Assembly: GCA_030636125.1 (NCBI GenBank)
Contig: DAOVXM010000250.1
Coordinates: 1-5,001, forward strand
From: Chloroflexota bacterium
Lineage (GTDB): Bacteria; Chloroflexota; Anaerolineae; Anaerolineales; UBA4823
Direction: 5' to 3'
Length of the DNA: 5,001 nt
Part shown: piece after piece, positions 1-4,958 of the stretch
Position numbering within the stretch: position 1 is the first letter of the stretch
Layout: the number at the start of each line of letters is the position of its first letter
The notes under the pieces: model-generated
Told to the model about the DNA's origin: nothing
The model's input: the letters and a program-made list of their open reading frames with translations, nothing else
Databases searched by the model: none
Program-made: the position numbers and the translations under genes

Positions 1-27
1 CAAATTCATGACTCGTTGATCGATCAT
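1..27 (-). CDS. 5' end of an unidentified minus-strand gene (partial, runs off the left edge)
   Basis: Only nine codons are inside the window, reading M-I-D-Q-R-V-M-N-L from an ATG at 27-25. The call rests on the translation start: an AGGAG Shine-Dalgarno (plus-strand CTCCT at 34-38) lies exactly six bases before the ATG, as for the other well-placed starts here. Nothing can be said about the product. It lies co-directionally downstream of the MFS exporter, separated by 265 bases that hold two large hairpin repeats. It could be read through from that gene or have its own weak promoter; no good -35/-10 pair was seen between 28 and 90. Confidence 0.6.
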
Positions 28-86
28 GTAAATCTCCTCGTAAGTTGGTGATGTGATGCCGGTAATGGTAACACAGTAAGTAATAT

Positions 87-139
87 GCAATCGGCGGAAA
101 GTAATTTAAAATGACCCGAAACTTTCATCCGCCGATTGC
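87..139 (+). repeat. 53-bp palindromic repeat, copy A
   Basis: The element has perfect 12-bp inverted termini, GCAATCGGCGGA at 87-98 and TCCGCCGATTGC at 128-139, around an AT-rich centre of 29 bases. The stem can continue through AAGT/ACTT with a small bulge. Its first 43 bases match 4959-5001 at 38 of 43 positions without gaps, so it is a dispersed repeat and not a chance palindrome. It lies between two co-directional minus-strand genes. It is REP/MITE-like in size and structure. There is no T-run after the stem on either strand, so it is not a classic terminator. Confidence 0.85.
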
Positions 140-158
140 TGCAACCTGCGGATTGCAT

Positions 159-211
159 GTGATTAGCGGTTTTATGATCAGTTTTATTTCAAAATACATA
201 CCGCCAATCAC
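159..211 (-). repeat. 53-bp palindromic repeat, copy B (inverted, diverged)
   Basis: This second palindrome of exactly 53 bases starts 19 bases after copy A. Its arms GTGATTAGCGGT and ACCGCCAATCAC pair with one mismatch; including two more flanking pairs, the stem spans 157-213. Read on the minus strand it aligns without gaps to the copy at 4959-5001 at about 29 of 43 positions, with a shared core TTTGAAATAAA and the GGCGG arm. It is therefore a diverged member of the same family in the opposite orientation, with compensating changes in the arms that preserve pairing. A partial arm-like string GCAACCTGCGGA sits at 141-152 between the two copies. Confidence 0.7.
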
Positions 212-292
212 ATAAAGCATGTTATTGAAGATGATGCACATCACGCTTATCTACAATTGCCGTCTCAACTAATAACAAAAATAAACAAAACA

Positions 293-1606
293 CTAATCAC
301 CGTTAACCGGGCTGACGGCTACGGTGGGTTTTCCCAGTTCAGGTGTTGTTTCAACATCCTTGCTTACCCCGATGTTAATAATTGCCGGCACGAAGAACCC
401 TATGATGCCCATAAATCCTGTGACGATGCCCCCGATAATAAACCAGGTTTGGACACCAAAGATATCAGCCACCGGTCCAGCAATGATGAGTCCTAATGGA
501 GTCATGGCTTTTACTAAACTACCAAAAAGCGTGAATACTCTCCCCTGCATATCCGGGGCGACAACATCTTGCATAACCGCTAAAAGTGGTCCATCTGTAA
601 TCGGAATCCCAAACCCGATCACAAATGTAGCCGCAATCGCCAGGGGATATGCCGAAGGGGGCAAAAACCCGAGGAATAAACACCCAAAGCCAATGATAAT
701 CAGACCGAGCAACGTCGTTTTAATCCGGTGATGAAAGCCACCCCATACACTCAAAATCAAGCCGCCGATGATTATGCCAAGCCCTGCGGTCGAGTCAAGC
801 CAGGCTAACTGGAAGGCTTCACCACCAAAATGTTTTGTAACCAGGATGGGTATAAGTGCGAACGCAGGTGTGAGTACTAAATTAATAATCATAGCCATGA
901 CTGCGACCAGAAGCAAACCAGGCCAGCCCAACATATACCGTAATCCGATGCGGAAGTCCTGCCATACCGAGGTTTTGTCCTCCTTCGTTTCAGGTGATGA
1001 GCTGGTTTGGGGTTGGGGAACAGCAATGAAGAAAAGCGGTAGGATGGCAATCATAGCTGTCACTACATCAATCGATAGAACACCCTGGATGGACAACACC
1101 TCCAGCAGTAATGCGCCCAAAGGAGCCGAGATGATATTCATCCCGCCATTCAAGATTTGGTTTAGCCCTTGAATTCGAGAAAAATGCTCCTTCGGTACCA
1201 TCAGCGAGGTGGATGCCTGCATCGCCGGCCAATGGAAACTACCAGCCATTGAACGGACAAACATCAGCAGATAAACATGCCATATCTGCACCACCCCGCT
1301 CCAGAATAGATAAGCCAGCAGGACAGTCGCCAGAGCGATGATACCGTCTGCTATGATCATGGTCACTCGCCGGCTCCAGCGGTCGACAAAAGTACCCGCG
1401 ATGGGCCCCAGGAGGACCTGGGGGAGTAAACCAACCAGCGAGGCAGTTGCTAGAACTGTGGCCGAACCGGTGGTTTTGGTCAACCACCAGATAAGGGCAA
1501 ACTGGACTAGCTGGCTACCTAACAAAGAAAACGCCTGCCCTGTCCAAATGGTGAAGAAGGGAGCAGCCCAGTTCTTTGGAAGTCGTGGTGATGCTGTCTC
1601 ATTCAT
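293..1606 (-). CDS. MFS drug-type efflux transporter (MFS_3 / Mef-EntS-like, DHA3 group)
   Basis: This 437-aa protein has about twelve hydrophobic segments in two six-helix halves, joined by a polar loop near residues 198-215 (rich in Q, S, E, K). Family signs are the N-terminal FFTIWTGQAFSLLGS stretch (17-31), motif A in the first cytoplasmic loop (G71, D75, R76, R79, R80), an LMVPKEHFSRIQGLNQ-type loop (135-150), and PDMQGRVF (351-358) followed by GPVADIFG (377-384). These resemble macrolide exporters of the Mef type and enterobactin exporters, which drive small molecules out of the cell by proton antiport. The substrate cannot be read from sequence, so no symbol is given. The start is fixed by an AGGAG site at 1616-1620 (minus strand), nine bases before the ATG; the stop is TAG at 295-293. 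The gene is monocistronic or leads into the partial gene at the left edge, and is divergent from the peptidase gene. The short hydrophilic C-tail (about 414-437) looks normal. Confidence 0.9.
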   Translation of the reverse strand: MNETASPRLPKNWAAPFFTIWTGQAFSLLGSQLVQFALIWWLTKTTGSATVLATASLVGLLPQVLLGPIAGTFVDRWSRRVTMIIADGIIALATVLLAYLFWSGVVQIWHVYLLMFVRSMAGSFHWPAMQASTSLMVPKEHFSRIQGLNQILNGGMNIISAPLGALLLEVLSIQGVLSIDVVTAMIAILPLFFIAVPQPQTSSSPETKEDKTSVWQDFRIGLRYMLGWPGLLLVAVMAMIINLVLTPAFALIPILVTKHFGGEAFQLAWLDSTAGLGIIIGGLILSVWGGFHHRIKTTLLGLIIIGFGCLFLGFLPPSAYPLAIAATFVIGFGIPITDGPLLAVMQDVVAPDMQGRVFTLFGSLVKAMTPLGLIIAGPVADIFGVQTWFIIGGIVTGFMGIIGFFVPAIINIGVSKDVETTPELGKPTVAVSPVNGD

Positions 1607-1627
1607 CTTACAAGTCTCCTCTACAGA

Positions 1628-1681
1628 TTAATTTTCACCGCAAAAACATCTGAGCCCCGCAAAATACTCGAAAAATACCAT
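1628..1681 (-). other. Possible leader peptide ORF upstream of the MFS exporter
   Basis: Reading the minus strand from an ATG at 1681-1679 gives MVFFEYFAGLRCFCGEN and a TAA stop at 1630-1628, seven bases before the exporter's Shine-Dalgarno. Resistance-linked exporters of the Mef type are often controlled by short leader ORFs, which is why it is listed. Against it: there is no Shine-Dalgarno, the ATG would lie only a few bases from the predicted transcript start (near-leaderless), and no stem that masks the exporter RBS is obvious. Confidence 0.25.
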
Positions 1682-1691
1682 GGATTTTGAA

Positions 1692-1720
1692 ATTCTATAT
1701 CAAAATATTCATATTGTCAA
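1692..1720 (-). promoter_or_regulatory. Sigma70-type promoter of the MFS exporter
   Basis: On the minus strand, TTGACA (1720-1715, perfect -35) is followed by a 17-base spacer and TAGAAT (1697-1692, five of six -10 matches). This is the best promoter in the window and sits in an AT-rich context. Transcription would begin near 1685, giving a leader of about 80 bases before the exporter ATG at 1606. Confidence 0.75.
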
Positions 1721-1857
1721 TAGTTATTTTTATATTCACGAATTTCACATTGATTTATTTAAGTTTTATTTATTGATATTTCAAGATAAACTGATGCTGC
1801 TTTGCAACGAGTAGTTCTGGAGTATCCCTGACCGAACCGCGCAATTTCAAAATTAAT

Positions 1858-1887
1858 TTGACTCAAGCGGTTAATATTGTCTATACT
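1858..1887 (+). promoter_or_regulatory. Sigma70-type promoter of the peptidase cluster
   Basis: TTGACT (1858-1863, five of six) is separated by 18 bases from TATACT (1882-1887, five of six). The predicted start near 1894 gives a leader of about 95 bases before the peptidase ATG at 1989. A 10-bp perfect palindrome AAATTAATTT abuts the -35 on its upstream side; such AT palindromes arise easily by chance. Confidence 0.65.
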
Positions 1888-1988
1888 ATGGAAAGGGACG
1901 ACCAAATCCGGCCTTTAACATCAAAAACAATCCACTACTTAAGACTACTGCATCTTCGCCAGTAGGATCCAGGAGAGCGAGACTAAAT

Positions 1989-2996
1989 ATGAGCCACCAA
2001 AATGATGTTGAACAAATCAAGGAGATGCACAAAGCTAGCATCTTAGCAAAACCCAATGTGGTTGGTGTCGGCATTGGTGAAAAGGTAAAAAATGGTCAAA
2101 AAACAGGGGAATTGAGCGTTGTCGTGCTGGTGCGCCAAAAGAGACCACCCGCGGGGCTGGCTACGCAGGCCCTGGTTCCCAAAACGATCGCTGGGGTTAA
2201 AACAGACGTAGTAGAAGTAGGCGATCTGCGCGCCTTGCAGGCCCGCACCGACCGCTGGAGACCAGCTCCCGGCGGTGTCAGCCTGGGTCATTACCAAATC
2301 ACTGCTGGAACCCTGGGTTGTGTGGTGCGCGATCGAGCCACAGGGGCGCGCTTGATCCTGTCAAACAACCACGTTTTAGCTAACAGCAATGATGCCACTA
2401 TCGGTGACTCTATACTGCAACCCGGCCCCGCGGATGGCGGTCAGGCCGGCGATGACACGATAGCTCATCTGGAGCGATTTTGTCCTATCCAATTCAATGT
2501 AGCTCCCCCGACGTGCAGCCTGGCACAGGGCATTGCGGACTTTGCGAATATGCTGGCTACACTCACCAGCTCTAAACACCAACTTCAAGCCGTGCAAGCC
2601 GACCCCTCCGCTTCAAACCAGGTCGATGCTGCCGTAGCACGCCCGATCAACGACAGTGATATCCTCGATGACATCCTGGAAATCGGCGTGGTAAATGGCA
2701 CAGTACCCGCCACGCTGGGGATGTCAGTGCGCAAATCCGGTCGCACCACAGAATTCACTACTGGAGAGATCAATGTGCTGGCAACTACCGTGACGGTTAG
2801 CTACGGGCCTGATCGCAACGCCCTATTCGAAAACCAGATCGTTACCGGCCCGATGTCACAAGGAGGCGACTCCGGATCACTCGTGGTTGCCGGCGATTCA
2901 CTACAGGCGGTTGGCTTACTTTTCGCTGGGTCTGACCAATCTACCGTTATCAACCCAATCCAGGCGGTTCTTGACTGTTTGGAAGTGGACTTATGA
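1989..2996 (+). CDS. Trypsin-fold serine peptidase (NAL1-like), with N-terminal NVVGVG domain
   Basis: This 335-aa protein has no signal peptide or membrane segment, so it is probably cytoplasmic. It has two parts. Residues about 9-80 form a small alpha/beta domain: a helix, then KPNVVGVGIG (21-30), a strand SVVVLV (43-48), and TDVVEVGDL (72-80). Residues about 98-335 form a chymotrypsin-like domain with H128 in SNNHVLA, D213 in QVDAAVA and S295 in QGGDSGS, a complete and correctly ordered triad. GRTTEFTTGEI (251-261) is also typical of this group. The region 160-210 between the His and Asp blocks is a longer, helix-prone insert. The ensemble resembles bacterial relatives of the plant NAL1 peptidases; the substrate is unknown. 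The start ATG follows AGGAGAG (1971-1977), a slightly long 13-base spacing from AGGAG. The stop overlaps the next start as ATGA, so the downstream small protein is probably made in step with it. Confidence 0.88.
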   Translation: MSHQNDVEQIKEMHKASILAKPNVVGVGIGEKVKNGQKTGELSVVVLVRQKRPPAGLATQALVPKTIAGVKTDVVEVGDLRALQARTDRWRPAPGGVSLGHYQITAGTLGCVVRDRATGARLILSNNHVLANSNDATIGDSILQPGPADGGQAGDDTIAHLERFCPIQFNVAPPTCSLAQGIADFANMLATLTSSKHQLQAVQADPSASNQVDAAVARPINDSDILDDILEIGVVNGTVPATLGMSVRKSGRTTEFTTGEINVLATTVTVSYGPDRNALFENQIVTGPMSQGGDSGSLVVAGDSLQAVGLLFAGSDQSTVINPIQAVLDCLEVDL

Positions 2997-3274
2997 GTCA
3001 AGGCACAAAAAACTTTGATATGCAGAGAGCTATAGAGAAAGCTCAAGCGGTCAAAGAAGCCTATCAGGGCGAATTGATGGCTAAAGAGAATGTCGTAGGG
3101 GTGGGGGTAGGCTTTTGCCACAAAGATGGTATACGAACCGACACGGTGGGCCTGGTGGTCATGGTCAGTAAGAAAATGCCCCGGACTCAGTTAGAGCCGG
3201 AGGCATTAATTCCAGAATTAATCGATGGGGTTCCTGTAGATGTACAGGAGGTTGGCGAGATTAAGGCTCATTAA
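2993..3274 (+). CDS. Stand-alone copy of the peptidase N-terminal (NVVGVG) domain
   Basis: This 93-aa, soluble protein has an N-terminal helix (about 8-30) and then a domain at residues 31-90. That domain aligns without a gap to residues 21-80 of the upstream peptidase, with 28 of 60 identities. Shared landmarks are NVVGVGVG (33-40), the strand LVVMV (54-58), K61 and P63, the IP in ALIPELIDG (71-79), and VDVQEVGEI (82-90). It ends right where the peptidase's catalytic domain would begin, so it is a domain duplication and not a truncated peptidase: no catalytic remnant follows before the stop. The ATG lies inside the upstream stop (ATGA at 2993-2996), with GGAAGTGG (2981-2988) as likely ribosome binding site, indicating translational coupling. 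A trans-acting pro-domain, inhibitor or targeting subunit for the peptidase are all possible (inference). I know of no characterised function for the isolated domain. Confidence 0.85.
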   Translation: MSQGTKNFDMQRAIEKAQAVKEAYQGELMAKENVVGVGVGFCHKDGIRTDTVGLVVMVSKKMPRTQLEPEALIPELIDGVPVDVQEVGEIKAH

Positions 3275-3345
3275 TACAACCCAGTGCACATCTAAAAATG
3301 AAGCGAGCAACACAGCCTTCAGACAAAGCAAGTGGGCTTAGAGAA

Positions 3346-3351
3346 AAGGAG
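3346..3351 (+). promoter_or_regulatory. Ribosome binding site that fixes the dodecin start
   Basis: AAGGAG lies six bases before the ATG at 3358. An in-frame ATG at 3298 would add 20 polar residues unlike any dodecin and has no Shine-Dalgarno, so 3358 is the start. Confidence 0.85.
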
Positions 3352-3357
3352 AAATGT

Positions 3358-3564
3358 ATGAGTGAAAGTGTCTACAAGGTCATTGAGTTAGTCGGCACCA
3401 GCAGCGAGTCGTGGGAGAAAGCAGCCACGGCGGCGATTAATATGGCCGCCAAGAGCCTGCGCGACCTGCGCATCGCCGAGGTCGTAGAGCTAGATATGCA
3501 GCTTGAGGATGGCAAGGTCATCGCCTACCGGGCAAAGGTTAAAGTCTCCTTCAAGTTCGAGTAA
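3358..3564 (+). CDS. Dodecin family protein lacking the flavin-stacking tryptophan
   Basis: The protein has 68 residues, the usual dodecin length, in the expected beta-alpha-beta-beta order: strand SVYKVIELVG (4-13), the TSSESW turn, a helix about 17-35, then strands about 40-50 and 54-67 ending in VSFKFE. Dodecins assemble into hollow dodecamers that bind flavins or related small molecules and act as cytoplasmic buffers. In the well-studied flavin-binding members a tryptophan follows the helix (LDWFEV type) and stacks on the isoalloxazine ring. Here the equivalent stretch is LRIAEV, with I39 at that position, so canonical flavin stacking is unlikely and the ligand may differ. It lies 83 bases after the stand-alone domain gene on the same strand, with no terminator or separate promoter seen between, so it may be the third gene of the peptidase operon. 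The family call is firm; operon membership is an inference. Confidence 0.9.
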   Translation: MSESVYKVIELVGTSSESWEKAATAAINMAAKSLRDLRIAEVVELDMQLEDGKVIAYRAKVKVSFKFE

Positions 3565-3572
3565 GAAGACTA

Positions 3573-3665
3573 AAACCGCCGCATAAAATTCTAGGGATTA
3601 CAACAAAGCCTGACGACATCAAGCCTCATAAATACAATATTCCAATTATTTCAGTCGGGCGGTTT
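3573..3665. repeat. Inverted repeat between convergent genes
   Basis: AAACCGCC at 3573-3580 is the perfect reverse complement of GGCGGTTT at 3658-3665, enclosing 77 bases of the 129-base gap between the dodecin and TerB genes. It could fold in transcripts from either side and serve as a loose bidirectional terminator, but the loop is very long and no uniform T-run is placed as in a rho-independent terminator. A short direct repeat AAGCCT (3606-3611, 3621-3626) lies inside. The arm shares the GGCGG/CCGCC core with the 53-bp repeats, but the rest does not align. Confidence 0.35.
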
Positions 3666-3693
3666 GGCGCGTCTGCCTGAACGGCGTGCTACA

Positions 3694-4617
3694 TCAAGTT
3701 TCTCGACGTTCACGGGGAATCTTGAGCTTGGCATCGATGAATTGCTTATGAGTGAATTTTAACCCCATAGCTATGGTACGAATCTCTTCGGTCTCATCAT
3801 AGGAGACACGACCATCCCCATCAGCCACGGCAAAGAGCACATCCAAAAAACGCAGGCGCTCTTCAAAGCTGGTGCTCTCGAAGAACTCACGTGATAAACG
3901 ATAATAGTCCAGGGTTCTGCTAATTTCAGACACTGCCACTTCAACAACCAGGGCAGCTTCTACCTGGGATATATCCCAGTTGGTCTGCATGGCGGCCACC
4001 ATAGCGTCACACTCTTCATCTTTGACTTCGTGATCCACATAAGCGACCCTCGCCATCAATCCACCGGCTAGACTGAGTTTGCGCAGTTCAGCCTCGGGGA
4101 TGTTCATTTCCATATCGTCCAATTCTAAACGGCGACGCACTTTGAAAAATATCTTATTCCTCATGAAGTCATCGACCTCGAGTTCGCGGTTAGGAGCGTT
4201 GGCAAGGGCGTCGGAACGACGTCGCACAGGGCCGCGCAATAAGCCTCCCAACTGACCAAAAAGGCCGACATCGGCATTCTCGATATTATCTTTAATTTCA
4301 TCAATAACAGCCCGCTCCTCATCGGTCACCTGACCATCCGCGGCAACTACTGCGTCCATGGCAGCGAGAGCTTGAGCTTTATCCGCTGGATTCGACAAAT
4401 TGGCACGCAAATCATCCACGAGACGGGCTCGTTCCGCCTCACCTACCGGCGCTTCGACATAGATTTCCAGTTCGGCCCAATCGCTAGCCGTCATGTCAGG
4501 GAGTTGAAAGAGCAAATCTTTTAAACTGTTGATCTCTTCACGAGACACATTTCCATCTGCCCACGCCGCAGCAATCATCACTTTGCCGAGGGCCATGACA
4601 ACTTTGGTTGTCGACAT
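3694..4617 (-). CDS. Tandem TerB-like domain protein
   Basis: This 307-aa, mostly helical, acidic and soluble protein has no signal peptide or membrane segment. Two TerB-like modules are visible. The first spans about 1-115, with paired acidic motifs ADGNVSREE (20-28) and ADGQVTDEE (93-101). The second spans about 150-300, with VDHEVKDEE (194-202) and ADGDGRVSYDE (265-275). TerB domains are all-helical, carry such metal-coordinating D-G-x-V-[ST]-x-x-E motifs, and occur in tellurite/stress-resistance ter operons and in many predicted conflict systems. The third motif has His in place of Gly (D195-H196), so that site may be weaker. The linker 116-150 (GLFGQLGGLLRGPVRRR) is glycine/arginine-rich. 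The start is fixed by a perfect AGGAGG six bases before the ATG; the stop is TGA at 3696-3694. The gene converges on the peptidase-dodecin set and has its own promoter. It is not itself evidence of tellurite resistance, as no other ter gene is present. Confidence 0.85.
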   Translation of the reverse strand: MSTTKVVMALGKVMIAAAWADGNVSREEINSLKDLLFQLPDMTASDWAELEIYVEAPVGEAERARLVDDLRANLSNPADKAQALAAMDAVVAADGQVTDEERAVIDEIKDNIENADVGLFGQLGGLLRGPVRRRSDALANAPNRELEVDDFMRNKIFFKVRRRLELDDMEMNIPEAELRKLSLAGGLMARVAYVDHEVKDEECDAMVAAMQTNWDISQVEAALVVEVAVSEISRTLDYYRLSREFFESTSFEERLRFLDVLFAVADGDGRVSYDETEEIRTIAMGLKFTHKQFIDAKLKIPRERRET

Positions 4618-4623
4618 ACTGAT

Positions 4624-4629
4624 CCTCCT
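4624..4629 (-). promoter_or_regulatory. Ribosome binding site of the TerB gene
   Basis: A perfect AGGAGG on the minus strand (plus-strand CCTCCT) lies six bases before the ATG at 4617. It is the strongest ribosome binding site in the window and settles the start. Confidence 0.85.
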
Positions 4630-4731
4630 GTTATTTCTTTTATCAGTTTGTGGCCTTGTTCCAGCGCAGCCTTCAGGATAAACAGAGCCTGCGTCTCATC
4701 ATGACCACTTCTATGTATATGATCTAAATAA

Positions 4732-4748
4732 TCTCGCCATAAGCGAGA
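4732..4748 (-). promoter_or_regulatory. Hairpin at the 5' end of the TerB transcript leader
   Basis: TCTCGC and GCGAGA form a perfect six-base stem with a five-base loop, starting about five bases after the predicted transcript start near 4754. Two further G-U pairs could extend it. It may stabilise the 5' end of the mRNA. It is too short to call a riboswitch and is followed only by a broken T tract. Confidence 0.4.
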
Positions 4749-4760
4749 CCTTGAACGAGT

Positions 4761-4789
4761 AGTATACCCGACTGCCAGCCCGGACTCAA
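4761..4789 (-). promoter_or_regulatory. Sigma70-type promoter of the TerB gene
   Basis: On the minus strand, TTGAGT (4789-4784, four of six) is followed by an ideal 17-base spacer and TATACT (4766-4761, five of six). The predicted start near 4754 gives a leader of about 135 bases. The -10 is the same TATACT as in the peptidase promoter, and both -35 elements begin TTGA, so the same sigma factor could serve both. Confidence 0.55.
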
Positions 4790-4841
4790 GCACACAGGCA
4801 TTAAAAGATCATGTGAAATTAAAACCAGACACAGATGCTTT

Positions 4842-4890
4842 CCCGAAACTCAATCACAGCCAATTATCCTGAGTAAAATACTTTTTCGGG
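4842..4890. repeat. Weak inverted repeat upstream of the TerB promoter
   Basis: CCCGAAA (4842-4848) is the reverse complement of TTTCGGG (4884-4890), enclosing 35 bases. It is similar in overall length (49 bases) to the 53-bp repeats but shares no sequence with them. It may be chance or an operator-like dyad. Confidence 0.25.
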
Positions 4891-4958
4891 CGCTCAAGCT
4901 AATCGTGTAAAATCCAGGTTATATATTAAAAGTGTACATGCTCAGGCTAAAGATTTTT

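Larger units (their letters stand above)
1607..1988. other. Divergent intergenic control region (382 bp)
   Basis: This gene-free stretch separates the minus-strand exporter from the plus-strand peptidase cluster. It is strongly AT-rich between about 1660 and 1790. It holds one good promoter on each strand (1692-1720 minus, 1858-1887 plus). The exporter leader (about 1685 to 1607) contains a direct repeat of CCGCAAAA (plus-strand 1638-1645 and 1657-1664, 19 bases apart) and a possible 17-codon leader ORF. The segment 1740-1800 between the promoters is almost pure AT; I could not find a convincing dyad operator in it. The peptidase leader (about 1894-1988) shows no strong hairpin. Confidence 0.75.

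Noticed and set aside
87..211. CRISPR array or tandem terminators
   Set aside because: There are only two units, they are inverted relative to each other, and there is no regular spacer series. The stems lack following T-runs, so neither a CRISPR array nor rho-independent terminators fit.
155..227. Target-site duplication around repeat copy B (GCATGT at 155-160 and 217-222)
   Set aside because: The left copy overlaps the repeat arm and the match is imperfect beyond six bases, so it is not a convincing insertion footprint.
257..1631. Several plus-strand and one other minus-strand open frames across the exporter gene
   Set aside because: They lie antisense to or out of frame with a well-supported twelve-helix transporter and show low-complexity shadow composition without ribosome binding sites.
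1888..1965. 25-codon plus-strand frame in the peptidase leader
   Set aside because: Its ATG directly follows the -10 element and would precede the predicted transcript start, and it has no ribosome binding site.
1886..3121. Minus-strand open frames opposite the peptidase and stand-alone domain genes
   Set aside because: They are reverse shadows of two genes with clear motifs, coupling and promoter; none has a recognisable domain.
3298..3357. N-terminal extension of dodecin by 20 residues from the ATG at 3298
   Set aside because: The residues are polar and unlike the family, there is no ribosome binding site, and AAGGAG sits at ideal spacing before the ATG at 3358.
3694..4617. Genuine tellurite-resistance operon
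   Set aside because: Only TerB-like domains are present; no TerC, TerD/E/Z or TerA genes are in the window.
4578..4793. 71-codon minus-strand frame from a GTG upstream of, and overlapping, the TerB gene
   Set aside because: It has no Shine-Dalgarno, its first codons contain the -35 and -10 of a well-spaced promoter, and its end lies out of frame inside the TerB coding region. Some of its sequence looks protein-like, so a decayed gene cannot be fully excluded.
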